A stretch of DNA of 37,928 bases from Actinomycetes bacterium (GTDB lineage: Bacteria > Actinomycetota > Acidimicrobiia > Acidimicrobiales > RAAP-2). Below the pieces are notes generated by a model. The model saw only the letters and a program-made list of their open reading frames with translations, had not been told where the DNA came from and did no database searches. Shown one piece after another: positions 1-7,751 of the stretch. The stretch lies in NCBI GenBank assembly GCA_021803085.1, contig JAJZMD010000052.1, positions 1 to 37,928 of the forward strand, in the 5' to 3' direction. The position numbers and the translations under genes were made by a program. Every line of letters starts with the position of its first letter. The first letter of the stretch is position 1.

Positions 1-715
1 CCCCGCCCCCGGCGTGCGCACCGGCGTGCCCACCGCCGTGCTCGCCGTGTCCGACGAGATCGGCGTGCTCGACGCGCCCGTAGCCGGACGGCCCGGCAAC
101 CGCAGCAGCAGCGCGCGCGTTGCGGATGAAGGCTCGCAGCCTCTGGGGGTCCTTGGCTCCCGGGACGCTCTCCACGCCGCTCGCGACGTCGACGCCTCGG
201 GGCCGGAGCGCCGCGATGGCGTCGCCGACGTTCTCGGGAGTCAGCCCGCCGGAGACGAACATCCGTCCAGGATCGACGACGCCTTCCGCGAGCCTCCAGT
301 CGAAGACCTGCCCCGACCCCGGGCTCTGCCCGTCGACGAGCAGGTAGTCCGCGCCGAACTCGAAGAACCGCGCGATCGCGCGGTCCCCTGCCCGGAAGGC
401 TCGGATCGTGCACGAGACGCGCTCGCGGATCCACCGGCACTGCTCGGCGGACTCGTGCCCGTGCAGCTGCACCGCACCGAAGCCCACCGTGTTGGCGATC
501 TCGACCACGCGAGTCGGCGCCTCGTCTCGGAAGACCCCGACGGTGAGGACGTCGTGGGGCAGCCGCTTCACGATGTCGGAGGCGACGGAGGGGGCGACCT
601 GGCGCGGGGAGGGCGCGAGGACGAAGCCGAGCGCGTCGGCCCCGAGGCCGACCGCGAGGAGCGCGTCCGGCTCGTTCGTGATGCCGCAGATCTTGATCAG
701 GAGGTCGTCGCGCAC
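1..715 (-). CDS. trpF: Phosphoribosylanthranilate isomerase TrpF, 3' end beyond window
   Basis: TrpF isomerises N-(5'-phosphoribosyl)anthranilate to CdRP in tryptophan synthesis. The reading frame from the GTG at 715 starts VRDDLLIKICGIT, with the catalytic cysteine of the family in KICG at residue 10. It then shows VQLHGHES and LLVDGQSPGSG, which carries the expected catalytic aspartate, and ends its barrel with VSGGLTPENV and DVASGVES. The frame overlaps the end of trpC by 19 nt, so the two are probably translationally coupled. After the normal end of the domain (about FIRNAR) the frame stays open to base 1 through a Gly/His-rich stretch, so the true C-terminus lies outside the window. A dedicated trpF is notable because many actinobacteria lack one and use PriA (HisA) for both reactions. 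Confidence 0.9.
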   Translation of the reverse strand, partial: MRDDLLIKICGITNEPDALLAVGLGADALGFVLAPSPRQVAPSVASDIVKRLPHDVLTVGVFRDEAPTRVVEIANTVGFGAVQLHGHESAEQCRWIRERVSCTIRAFRAGDRAIARFFEFGADYLLVDGQSPGSGQVFDWRLAEGVVDPGRMFVSGGLTPENVGDAIAALRPRGVDVASGVESVPGAKDPQRLRAFIRNARAAAAVAGPSGYGRVEHADLVGHGEHGGGHAGAHAGGG

Positions 716-1536
716 GCCGTCCCCTGCCGGCCCCGCTCGCCCACCGGGTGGCCCCGGAGCGCGCGCACCGCGGCCGTACGGTCACCCGAGGTCACGAGGG
801 ACTCTCCGACGAGGACCGCGTCGTAGCCCGCGTCCGCGAGGCGACGGGCGTCGTCGGCCCCGCGGATCGCGGACTCGGCGACCGCCACCACCTCGGGCGG
901 GATCCGTGCGGCGAGCCGCTCCGCCCTCACCGGGTCGGCGTCGAACGTCGTGAGGTCCCGCTGGTTCACCCCGACCAGCCGGGGCCCGAGCGCGAGGGCG
1001 CGCTCGAGCTCTCCCTCGTCGTGCACCTCCACGAGCGCGTCGAGCCCGGCTCGACCCGCGAGCTCGTGCAACGCGCAGAGCTCGTCGTCTGCGAGCGCCG
1101 CGACGATCAGGAGGACGGCGTCGGCGCCCATCAGCCGGGCGTCGCACACGTCACGGGGCCCGATCGTGAAGTCCTTTCGCAGCACCGGCAGCCCCGACGC
1201 CTCCCGGGCCGCCACGAGGTCCGCGGCGCTCCCCCCGAAGAACTGCTCATCGGTGAGGACCGAGAGGCAGGCCGCTCCCCCGCTCGCGTAGTCCCTGGCC
1301 GCGCCGGCAGGGTCAAGGTCCGGCGCGAGCGGCCCCTTCGAAGGCGAGCGCCGCTTCACCTCGGCGATCACCGCGAGGCCGTGGGACCCCGTCGTGCGGC
1401 CGGCGGCGAGCGCGGCGGCGAACGGCCGCGGCGCCGGCGCCTCGAGGGCGCGCGCGAGCAGCTCGCCGGGGTCACGACCGTCGGCTGCGGCCATCCGGCG
1501 GTGCGCGGCGACGATCTCGGGCAGAAAGGCGGGCAC
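697..1536 (-). CDS. trpC: Indole-3-glycerol phosphate synthase TrpC
   Basis: TrpC closes CdRP to indole-3-glycerol phosphate in tryptophan synthesis. The GTG at 1536 gives a 279-residue protein, the usual length for a single-domain enzyme. It shows the family signature VIAEVKRRSPSKG, the LPVLRKDFTIG strand, VLLIVAAL and VGVNQRDLTTF. The phosphate-loop region reads VAVAESAIRG, where most homologues have ESGI. The open frame continues upstream to 1857 but that part is low-complexity and overlaps ygfZ, so the start next to the conserved PAFLPEIVAAHRR segment is preferred. It lies 112 bp downstream of ygfZ and overlaps trpF. Confidence 0.95.
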   Translation of the reverse strand: MPAFLPEIVAAHRRMAAADGRDPGELLARALEAPAPRPFAAALAAGRTTGSHGLAVIAEVKRRSPSKGPLAPDLDPAGAARDYASGGAACLSVLTDEQFFGGSAADLVAAREASGLPVLRKDFTIGPRDVCDARLMGADAVLLIVAALADDELCALHELAGRAGLDALVEVHDEGELERALALGPRLVGVNQRDLTTFDADPVRAERLAARIPPEVVAVAESAIRGADDARRLADAGYDAVLVGESLVTSGDRTAAVRALRGHPVGERGRQGTACATTS

Positions 1537-1648
1537 TGCGTCAAGCGTAGTGCCGGGCCGCCGCGGCCCCCCTGCTCGCACGCCCCGCCGCGGCCCCCTG
1601 CTCGCACGCCCCGACGGGTCCCAACGTGACCCGAGGGGTGCGCTTCGG
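1537..1648. repeat. Intergenic 26-bp tandem repeat between ygfZ and trpC
   Basis: The 112-bp gap between ygfZ and trpC contains two near-identical 26-bp units (about 1561-1586 and 1587-1612), both containing CCTGCTCGCACGCCCC. No open frame or promoter-like element was evident. It is one of many short tandem repeats at gene boundaries in this window. Confidence 0.7.
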
Positions 1649-2599
1649 CTACGCCACGAGCGGCAGCGGCCGGGCCTGCGCCGGTCGGCGCTCCTCTGCG
1701 GGAGCGTCCTCGTCTCTCGCCCACACGAGGGCCACTGTGTCGTCGACCGAGCGGTGGAGGTACGCGAGCGCGCCGACCTTCTCGAGCCCTGGGCACCACG
1801 ATGCCGAGGTGCACCGCCCGACGACCTTGCCGCCCCCGGGCGTCCACAGCGACGCACCGACGAGGAGCCCGGCGTCGTCTGGCCCGGCGTCCTCGGCCAC
1901 GACGCCGCGCAACCGCCTGGCGACGCGGCTGCCCCTCGCGTCGAGGCGGGCGATCAGCTCCTGCCCCGTGTAGCACCCCTTCGTGAAGCTCACCGTGCGC
2001 TCGACCAGCCCCGCCTCGGCGGCGATCGTGCGCGAGTCGAGCTCGGCGCCCATCTTCGGGATGCCCGCCTCGATCCGCAGCGCCTCCCACGCAGCCGCCC
2101 CGCACCACACCGCCTCGCGCGGCACCGCCTCTTCGACCTCTTCTGCGCGGGGCCCGAGGAGGTCCACGCCGTGCGTCCCGTTCCAGTCGATCGCGAGCTC
2201 GAAGGGCGTCTCCGTCCGAGCGGCCGGCACACGCACCGCGGCGCCGCGCAGCGCCACGCAGGTCCAGTCCAGGGGCTCGACGCTCACCTTCGTCCGGAGC
2301 TGGAACCGCTTCAGGCGCGCGGCCACGAGCGATCCGTACCCCGCGTCGGTGTCGAGGACGTACGCGTCGTCGCCCGTCCGGGTCACCCGGACCAGCGCGG
2401 TGAGCTTCCCGTCGGGCTCGAGGAGCAGCGACGGTGCCGAGCAGCCGACGCCGAGGGGCGCGACGTCCTGGCTCAGCTGGCCCTGGAGGTAGGCCGTCGC
2501 GTCGGGCCCGCTGACGGCGACGACGTCGACCGCCAGCGCGTACGCGCCCACCCCGGTGCGCAGCGCGGCGTACGCGTCGGTCACGGGCGGGCGGCTCAC
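1649..2599 (-). CDS. ygfZ: YgfZ/GcvT-domain folate-binding protein (CAF17-like)
   Basis: The 316-residue product belongs to the YgfZ/CAF17 family, folate-dependent proteins that help assemble or repair certain Fe-S enzymes. The diagnostic family motif KGCYTGQE is at residues 207-214, and the N-terminal part shows the GcvT-like folate-binding fold with YLQGQLSQDV at about 37-46. The start is the GTG at 2599, 25 nt after the trpE stop; a second GTG a few codons later (VTDAYAAL) is possible. The position inside a hisI-trpE-trpC-trpF run is unusual, since actinobacterial trp operons often carry a small Trp-associated membrane protein between trpE and trpC. Co-transcription is inferred from spacing. 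Confidence 0.9.
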   Translation of the reverse strand: MSRPPVTDAYAALRTGVGAYALAVDVVAVSGPDATAYLQGQLSQDVAPLGVGCSAPSLLLEPDGKLTALVRVTRTGDDAYVLDTDAGYGSLVAARLKRFQLRTKVSVEPLDWTCVALRGAAVRVPAARTETPFELAIDWNGTHGVDLLGPRAEEVEEAVPREAVWCGAAAWEALRIEAGIPKMGAELDSRTIAAEAGLVERTVSFTKGCYTGQELIARLDARGSRVARRLRGVVAEDAGPDDAGLLVGASLWTPGGGKVVGRCTSASWCPGLEKVGALAYLHRSVDDTVALVWARDEDAPAEERRPAQARPLPLVA

Positions 2600-2624
2600 G
2601 AGACCACGGCGCCTTGGTCCGCGC

Positions 2625-4145
2625 TCAACGCTCGAGCTGCCCGGCGGCCGTCACCGCGGCGAGCAGCGCCGCAGCCTTGTGCCGGCACTCCTCGTCCTCC
2701 GCGTACGGATCGCTGTCCGCCACGATCCCCGCACCCGCCTGGACGGACGCGCGCCCGTCGGGTCCCACGACCATCGTGCGGATGGCGATCGCGGTGTCGA
2801 GGTTGCCCGAGAAGTCGAGGTAGCCCACCACGCCGCCGTAGACGCCGCGCTTGGTCGGCTCCAGGTCGTCGATGATCTCCATCGCGCGGACCTTCGGCGC
2901 CCCCGACAGCGTGCCCGCCGGAAACGTCGCACGCAGCACGTCGACGGGACCGAGGCCCTCCCGGAGCCTCCCGGACACCTGCGAGGTGAGGTGCATGATG
3001 TGGCTGTAGCGCTCCACGGTCATGAGCTCGTCGACCTGCTCGGTGCCGTACTCGACGACCCGACCGACGTCGTTGCGAGCGAGGTCGACGAGCATGACGT
3101 GCTCCGCCAGCTCCTTCGGGTCCTCGATCAGCTGCGCGGCGAGCAGGCCGTCCTGCTCGTCGGTCGAGCCGCGGGGCCGCGACCCCGCAATCGGCCGGGA
3201 GGTGACGACGCGGTCACGAAGGCGCACCATCGGCTCGGGGGAGGAGCCGACCACCGTGACCTCGTCGAAGCGCAAGAAGTAGAGGTACGGGCTCGGGTTC
3301 AAGAGCCGGAGCGCGCGGTAGACCTGGAAGGGGTCCGAGCGGAGGTCGACGTCGAAGCGCTGCGAGAGGACCACCTGGAAGATGTCCCCGGCGTCGATGC
3401 GCTCCTTCGCGACGGCGACCGCGTCGCGGTACGCCTCGGGCGTCATCGTCCGGCGCGTCTCCGCCGCAGCCGGCCGCTCCGGCATCGCGACAGGCCCTGC
3501 GGGCTCGACGCCGCCCGAGAAGCAGTCCGAGGCGAGCGCTGCCAGCCGCTCCGAGGCGTCCGCGTACGCGCGGTCCACCTCGTGGCGCGACCAGGAGGGG
3601 TCGACCGGCACGTTGTCGATGAGCACGACCCGCTGGAGCCAGTGGTCGAAGGCCGCGAGCTGCCCGATCACGAAGAGCGCGGCGTCGGGGTGGCCGAGGT
3701 CGTCGTGGGGGACGTGCGGCAGCCGCTCGATCTCCCGCACGACGTCGTACGCGAGGTAGCCGACGACCCCGGACTGGAGCGGCGGCAGCTCCGGGAGCAC
3801 GGGGGCGCTGCACGCCGAGAGCAGCCGCTCGAGCACCGTGAGCACGCCGGACGCGCCCTGCGTCGGCACGGGGAGCTGGCCGTCCGCGACGACCTCTGCG
3901 CCGCGGGCGGTGATCGTCGCGAGCGGGCGCCTGCCGACGAAGGAGTACCTGCCCCACCGCTCCCCCCCTTCCACCGACTCGAGGAGGAAGCCGGGCGCGT
4001 CGCCGACCATCGCCGAGAAGGCGCCCACCGGCGTCAGCCGGTCGCCCACGACCGCGGTCCACACCGGCAGGACCCGCTGCCCGCTGCCCGCGAGGGCGCG
4101 GAAGCCTTCGAGCTCGGGACGGAGGGGCAGCGCCGGGCGACGCAC
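2625..4145 (-). CDS. trpE: Anthranilate synthase component I TrpE
   Basis: TrpE converts chorismate to anthranilate using ammonia from a glutaminase partner that is not in this window. The C-terminal chorismate-binding domain is clear, with LSGAPKVRAMEIIDDLEP and GVYGGVVGYLDFSG. The N-terminal segment FLLESVEGGERWGRYSF contains the LLES element that forms the tryptophan feedback site in regulated enzymes, so feedback inhibition is likely. The open frame reaches upstream to 4259, inside hisI. The GTG at 4145, giving VRRPALPLRPELEGF and 506 residues, is preferred because it lies 17 nt after the hisI stop and matches the usual length. Confidence 0.95.
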   Translation of the reverse strand: MRRPALPLRPELEGFRALAGSGQRVLPVWTAVVGDRLTPVGAFSAMVGDAPGFLLESVEGGERWGRYSFVGRRPLATITARGAEVVADGQLPVPTQGASGVLTVLERLLSACSAPVLPELPPLQSGVVGYLAYDVVREIERLPHVPHDDLGHPDAALFVIGQLAAFDHWLQRVVLIDNVPVDPSWSRHEVDRAYADASERLAALASDCFSGGVEPAGPVAMPERPAAAETRRTMTPEAYRDAVAVAKERIDAGDIFQVVLSQRFDVDLRSDPFQVYRALRLLNPSPYLYFLRFDEVTVVGSSPEPMVRLRDRVVTSRPIAGSRPRGSTDEQDGLLAAQLIEDPKELAEHVMLVDLARNDVGRVVEYGTEQVDELMTVERYSHIMHLTSQVSGRLREGLGPVDVLRATFPAGTLSGAPKVRAMEIIDDLEPTKRGVYGGVVGYLDFSGNLDTAIAIRTMVVGPDGRASVQAGAGIVADSDPYAEDEECRHKAAALLAAVTAAGQLER

Positions 4146-4162
4146 CGCGTCCGACCGCGGCG

Positions 4163-4576
4163 TCAACGGCCCGTGCCCTCGGGCTCCCGTCCCGGCGGGG
4201 GGACGCCGGGGCCGCTGGCGAGGGCGCGGTAGAAGCACGACCACTCCTTCGTGTGGCACGCACCGTCGCCGTGCTGGTCGACGAGCAGCATCACCGCGTC
4301 GCCGTCGCAGTCGACGCGCACCTCACGGACGAACTGGCGGTCGCCCGACGTCTCGCCCTTGCACCAGTGCTCGCCGCGGCTCCGGCTGAAGAACCACGAA
4401 CGGCCCGACGCGATCGTCCGCTCGAGCGCCTCGCGGTCCATGTGCGCGACCATGAGCACGTCTTTGGACGCCGCATCCTGGACCACCGCGGTCACGAGGC
4501 CACGCGAGTCGAACGCCACGGACTCGAGCAGGGCGGCGTCGAGATCGACGAGCGGCACCCCGGGGGGGACGGTCAC
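4163..4576 (-). CDS. hisI: Phosphoribosyl-AMP cyclohydrolase HisI
   Basis: HisI opens the adenine ring of phosphoribosyl-AMP in histidine synthesis. The 137-residue product shows the family motifs [30 protein letters not shown] and [16 protein letters not shown], followed by CHT; these include the metal-binding aspartates and cysteines. The GTG start at 4576 overlaps the TGA of the upstream groES-like gene (GTGA), indicating coupling. No HisE domain is fused. The gene is separated from hisF by the groES-like gene and a large oppositely oriented gene, whereas hisF and hisI are often adjacent in actinobacteria. Confidence 0.95.
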   Translation of the reverse strand: MTVPPGVPLVDLDAALLESVAFDSRGLVTAVVQDAASKDVLMVAHMDREALERTIASGRSWFFSRSRGEHWCKGETSGDRQFVREVRVDCDGDAVMLLVDQHGDGACHTKEWSCFYRALASGPGVPPPGREPEGTGR

Positions 4577-4998
4577 AGGTACAGGCCCGTGCTCCCGTCG
4601 AGGCGTTCGGACGCCACGGCGTGCACGTCGCGCTCGCGCAGGATGACGTACTCCTCCCCCTGCACCTCCACCTCGTATCGGTCCTCGGGGTTGAACAGGA
4701 CCTTGTCTCCGGGCTTCACGGACCGGACGTTCGGCCCGACCGCGACCGCCTCGGCCCACGTCAGCCGGCGCGAGACCTGCGCGGTGGCCGGGATCAGGAT
4801 CCCCGCACGCGACCGGCGCTCCCCCTCGGTGGGAGTGACCTGGACCATCACCCGGTCGAACAGGACGGTGATCGGTTGCTTCGGGTCCGCGCCCCTCGAC
4901 GGCGCGGAAGGCCCCTTCGACGCGGCCGGGCCGGGCGGCGTCGCCGCGGGCGCGCGCTCGGAAGGCTCGGCGGTGTCGGACTTCGACCTGGATGGCAC
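4573..4998 (-). CDS. GroES/Cpn10-like co-chaperonin family protein
   Basis: The last roughly 90 residues form a Cpn10 fold: [12 protein letters not shown], a mobile-loop-like segment [31 protein letters not shown] and [12 protein letters not shown], ending in LDGSTGLYL. The first roughly 45 residues are Pro/Ala/Ser-rich and probably disordered. The open frame begins at a GTG at 5025, but the GTG at 4998 is preferred because TACCGT lies exactly 6 nt upstream of it, matching the leaderless pattern of other genes here. That gives 141 residues. No groEL is adjacent, and linkage to hisI and trpE suggests this is not the main heat-shock groES. Its actual partner is unknown. Confidence 0.8.
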   Translation of the reverse strand: MPSRSKSDTAEPSERAPAATPPGPAASKGPSAPSRGADPKQPITVLFDRVMVQVTPTEGERRSRAGILIPATAQVSRRLTWAEAVAVGPNVRSVKPGDKVLFNPEDRYEVEVQGEEYVILRERDVHAVASERLDGSTGLYL

Positions 4999-5016
4999 AC
5001 TCGCACGGTACCGTGC
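4999..5016 (-). promoter_or_regulatory. groES-like promoter with overlapping 14-bp palindrome
   Basis: On the minus strand TACCGT (5005-5010) is followed by 6 nt and the GTG at 4998. The same hexamer lies inside a perfect 14-bp palindrome, GCACGGTACCGTGC, at 5003-5016. GGCAC elements flank it at 4994-4998 and 5021-5025. A dyad over a -10 element is a typical repressor-site arrangement. It resembles the CIRCE operator only partly. Confidence 0.5.
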
Positions 5017-5350
5017 CAACGGCACCCGTGCGCGCCGAACGGCGGACGACGCGCGCCGAGCGCAGCGCGCCCGTCCGCGGGAACAGGGAGCGAACGTCGC
5101 GATGGCGCCGGCGCGTCGAGGTATGGTCCCGAGAGGGCCGCTCCTGCCCGCTTCCTGCTTCCGCCAACAGGAGCGGTCCCCTCACCCATCGAGGGCGGCC
5201 GGCGCGGTCTCCCTGCGCTGGCCAGGGTGGCGTCCAGGTCAGCGCCCAGATAGGGCTCCCTCTGGCCGTGCTGGAGGAGTAAACTTTCCGCGCTGGTTGC
5301 ATCTCGTGCTCGATGGCCCACCCACCAGGGTGCCGTCGAAGGAAGGGGGC
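5017..5350 (+). promoter_or_regulatory. Divergent intergenic region with hairpin leader and promoter candidates
   Basis: No gene was recognised here. TATGGT at 5122-5127 fits the TAnnnT -10 pattern, and a start about 7 nt later would begin the RNA at an inverted repeat. That repeat has arms 5135-5146 and 5168-5179: CCGCTCCTG pairs perfectly with CAGGAGCGG, extended by one G-U and two G-C pairs, around a 21-nt loop. A second TAnnnT candidate, TAAACT, is at 5280-5285. GGAAGGGGG just before the ATG at 5351 is a good ribosome binding site. No clear -35 boxes were seen. Confidence 0.4.
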
Positions 5351-7732
5351 ATGAGGATGCGTACGAAGCGGGCGAGAGCGACGTCGGCGAGACGGTTGGT
5401 CGCGGCGCTCGCCGTCGGAGCGACGGCGGTCTGGGCGAGCGGGTCGGTTGCCGCCACGGAGACCGGCGCCGCGGCGAAGCCGGTCATCTTCTGGCCCTAC
5501 ACCGCGACGGTCACCTCCTCGAGCGTGGCCGCCCTCCACGTCGGGGAGGTGGTGGACCTCGTCCACCTCGTCAACCTCACGTTGGAGGACCTCGGCGCCC
5601 CCGTCGTGGGCCGGGCCACCTTGCACGTCCAGGTCTCACCGTCCCCCTCTGCGTGCCTGAACGGCTCGACAGTCAACGTGTTCGCCTTCCACGGCGAGCT
5701 CTTCCTCCACAACGGCCTGGAGGGCAGCCAGTGCACCTACGGGACCTGGGAGATCGCGCCGCGCTCCATCACCTCTCCGGTTGCCGCCCCCGCGATCGCC
5801 GGCACGGCCGTCGTGGGCCAGAGGCTCGTCGTCGCAGGAAGCCGGTTCGGGGCGCCGGGGGGGACGGTCGTGCTCGTCGGCTACCACGCCACGACCGCGG
5901 GCCCGGTCGTCTCCACGAGCGTCGTCGCCTGGTCGGCTGACCGGGTCGTCGTGGCCCTGCCGGCCGGCCTTCACGCCGGCACCTACGACGTGCTCGTGTT
6001 CACGGCCTCCGGGGCGGTGGCGAGCATCCTCGTCGCGCTCCGCCCCGCCCCGCCGCCCGCGACGGGGCTCTGGGTGCAGGAGCCCTCGGGCACCACCGCG
6101 AACCTGAACGCCGTCTCCTGCGTGCCGGGCACGTCCCCGAGCCGGGTGACGACGGGCTACTGCTACGCGGTGGGCGACGGCGGGACGATCGTCTCTTCGG
6201 CCAACGGCGGCCTCACCTGGAGGACCGACGTCTCCCCGACGGCGGTCGACCTGAACGGCGTCTCCTGCGTGCCGTTCACCGGTCCCGGCGTCCGGGTGCC
6301 CGTGATCTGCTACGCCGTCGGAGACCAGGGCACGATCCTGTTCGAGAAGAACGGCCTGCCCTGGATCGTCGTGTCGCCCACCAGCCCCTCGACCACCCTG
6401 CCCTTCTCCGCCGTCGCCTGCCAGTCGGCCACCCGCTGCTTCGCCGTCGGCACGGCCGTGGCGGCCGAGCTCACCTTCGCCAGCGCGACGAGCCCCTGGC
6501 AGCTCATCACGATCCTCGGCCCGCCCGGCGCGACCTGCGGCCCAGGAGGCCCCCCCAACGCCTGCCTGCGCGGCGTCGCGTTCGGCAACTCCGACGAGCA
6601 CTTCGCCGTGGGCGGCGGCGGCAACGTGTACGCCCAGTTCGACTACCGGGGTCATACATGGGCGAACCAGATCTCCCTCGGCGCGGGCTACTTCACGTCG
6701 ATCTCGTGCGGCCCGCCGTCGATCGCGGGCCGCAGCCACTGCATCACCGTCGGCACCGACGACACCCTCGCCGCCAGCCGCATCTACCTCACCTTCGACA
6801 GCGGCGCGACATGGGTGCCGGCGACCTCTCCCCCCGAGGGGAGCCTGCCGCCCCTTCGGGGGGTGTCGGTCCTGCGAGGCGCGCCCGCCACCGGGCGCGC
6901 CTGGGCCGTCGGGGACCACGGCACGATCCTGCGCACCGACGACGGGGGGAAGACCTGGGTGAAGGAGGTGTCCCCAACGAGCGCCGACCTGCTCGGCGTC
7001 AACTGCCCCGCCACGCCCCGCCCGCCGCTGCTCTGCCTCGCCGTCGGCACGGGGGGGACCATCATCGCCCGCCGCCCGATCCTCTCGCCGCCCGGTTGGG
7101 CCTACACGGCCACCGTGACCGCCTCGTCCGTCTCCGGGCTGGCGGTGGGAAGGACCTACGACCTGATCCACCTCGTGAATCTCACCTTGGAGGACCTGGG
7201 CGCCCCGGTCGTGGGCAAGTCCACCTTGCACGTCAACGTGGCCCGCTCCCCCTTCGCGTGCCTGAACAGCTCGGCCGTCAACGTCTTCGGCTACGACGGC
7301 CAGTACTTCCTGCACAACGGTCTGCAAGGTGCCCAGTGCACCTACGGGACCTGGGAGATCGCGCCCGCCTCGATCACCTCACCGGCCCAGGTGCCCACGA
7401 TCTCCAGCGCCGCCGTCGCCTTCAGCCCGATCGTGAGCCCGCCGACGCCGTACGCGAGGCTGCTCGTCGCCGGTCGGCTCCTGGGTTCGCCCGGGACGGT
7501 CTCGCTCGTCGGCTACAGCGCCACGACCGCGGGGCCGGTCGTCTCCACGAGCGTCCTGTCGTGGGCGCCCACGCGGGTGGTGGCGGGCCTCCAGGGCCAC
7601 GTCGTCCTCGGCCACCTCTACGACGCGCTCCTCTTCACGAGCTCGGGCGCCGCCGCCTCGATCTTGGTGAGGGTGCCCCGCATCGTCCCGCTCGACGTCG
7701 TCGCGGCGTCCTCGGGCCGCAGGTCGATCTGA
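5351..7732 (+). CDS. Secreted protein: duplicated terminal domains around a BNR/Ycf48-like propeller core
   Basis: The ATG at 5351 has a strong ribosome binding site and gives 793 residues beginning with a signal peptide (basic [14 protein letters not shown], then a hydrophobic run to about residue 35). Residues 48-230 and 583-774 are two copies of one unit: a start [WF].YTATVT, a conserved [16 protein letters not shown] segment, two cysteines (ACLN and [11 protein letters not shown]), then an immunoglobulin/IPT-like segment [17 protein letters not shown]. Between them, residues 240-575 hold repeats with VSC or GVSC, YAVGDxGTI and GGxTW, typical of BNR/Ycf48-like beta-propellers. The exported location is supported by the signal peptide; function is unknown. 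The gene ends 19 bp from the convergent hisF and interrupts the his/trp cluster. Confidence 0.85.
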   Translation: MRMRTKRARATSARRLVAALAVGATAVWASGSVAATETGAAAKPVIFWPYTATVTSSSVAALHVGEVVDLVHLVNLTLEDLGAPVVGRATLHVQVSPSPSACLNGSTVNVFAFHGELFLHNGLEGSQCTYGTWEIAPRSITSPVAAPAIAGTAVVGQRLVVAGSRFGAPGGTVVLVGYHATTAGPVVSTSVVAWSADRVVVALPAGLHAGTYDVLVFTASGAVASILVALRPAPPPATGLWVQEPSGTTANLNAVSCVPGTSPSRVTTGYCYAVGDGGTIVSSANGGLTWRTDVSPTAVDLNGVSCVPFTGPGVRVPVICYAVGDQGTILFEKNGLPWIVVSPTSPSTTLPFSAVACQSATRCFAVGTAVAAELTFASATSPWQLITILGPPGATCGPGGPPNACLRGVAFGNSDEHFAVGGGGNVYAQFDYRGHTWANQISLGAGYFTSISCGPPSIAGRSHCITVGTDDTLAASRIYLTFDSGATWVPATSPPEGSLPPLRGVSVLRGAPATGRAWAVGDHGTILRTDDGGKTWVKEVSPTSADLLGVNCPATPRPPLLCLAVGTGGTIIARRPILSPPGWAYTATVTASSVSGLAVGRTYDLIHLVNLTLEDLGAPVVGKSTLHVNVARSPFACLNSSAVNVFGYDGQYFLHNGLQGAQCTYGTWEIAPASITSPAQVPTISSAAVAFSPIVSPPTPYARLLVAGRLLGSPGTVSLVGYSATTAGPVVSTSVLSWAPTRVVAGLQGHVVLGHLYDALLFTSSGAAASILVRVPRIVPLDVVAASSGRRSI
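5492..6040 (+). repeat. First copy of the terminal domain of the secreted protein
   Basis: This stretch encodes residues 48-230 of the secreted protein. It is homologous along its length to 7097-7672, with near-identity in [16 protein letters not shown] and [11 protein letters not shown]. The paired cysteines (ACLN, QCTYG) occur in both copies and may form a disulfide after export. Confidence 0.8.
7097..7672 (+). repeat. Second copy of the terminal domain of the secreted protein
   Basis: This encodes residues 583-774 and repeats the domain found at 5492-6040. It carries a short insertion near [15 protein letters not shown], absent from the first copy. The two copies lie at opposite ends of the mature protein rather than in tandem. 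Confidence 0.8.
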
Positions 7733-7751
7733 CCGTGCCCTCGGCCGGCGG

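Noticed and set aside
2556-4232. 558-codon plus-strand open frame opposite trpE
   Set aside because: It is the GC-biased antisense shadow of trpE: rich in Arg/His/Asp with no fold or motif, while the minus strand is a full TrpE.
4994-5025. CIRCE heat-shock operator before the groES-like gene
   Set aside because: Only about 6 of 9 bases of one CIRCE arm match and the second arm is out of register, so HrcA control cannot be claimed.
4253-5350. Upstream extension of the secreted-protein frame to 4253
   Set aside because: The frame is open but runs antisense through hisI and groES. A signal peptide and strong ribosome binding site mark the ATG at 5351.
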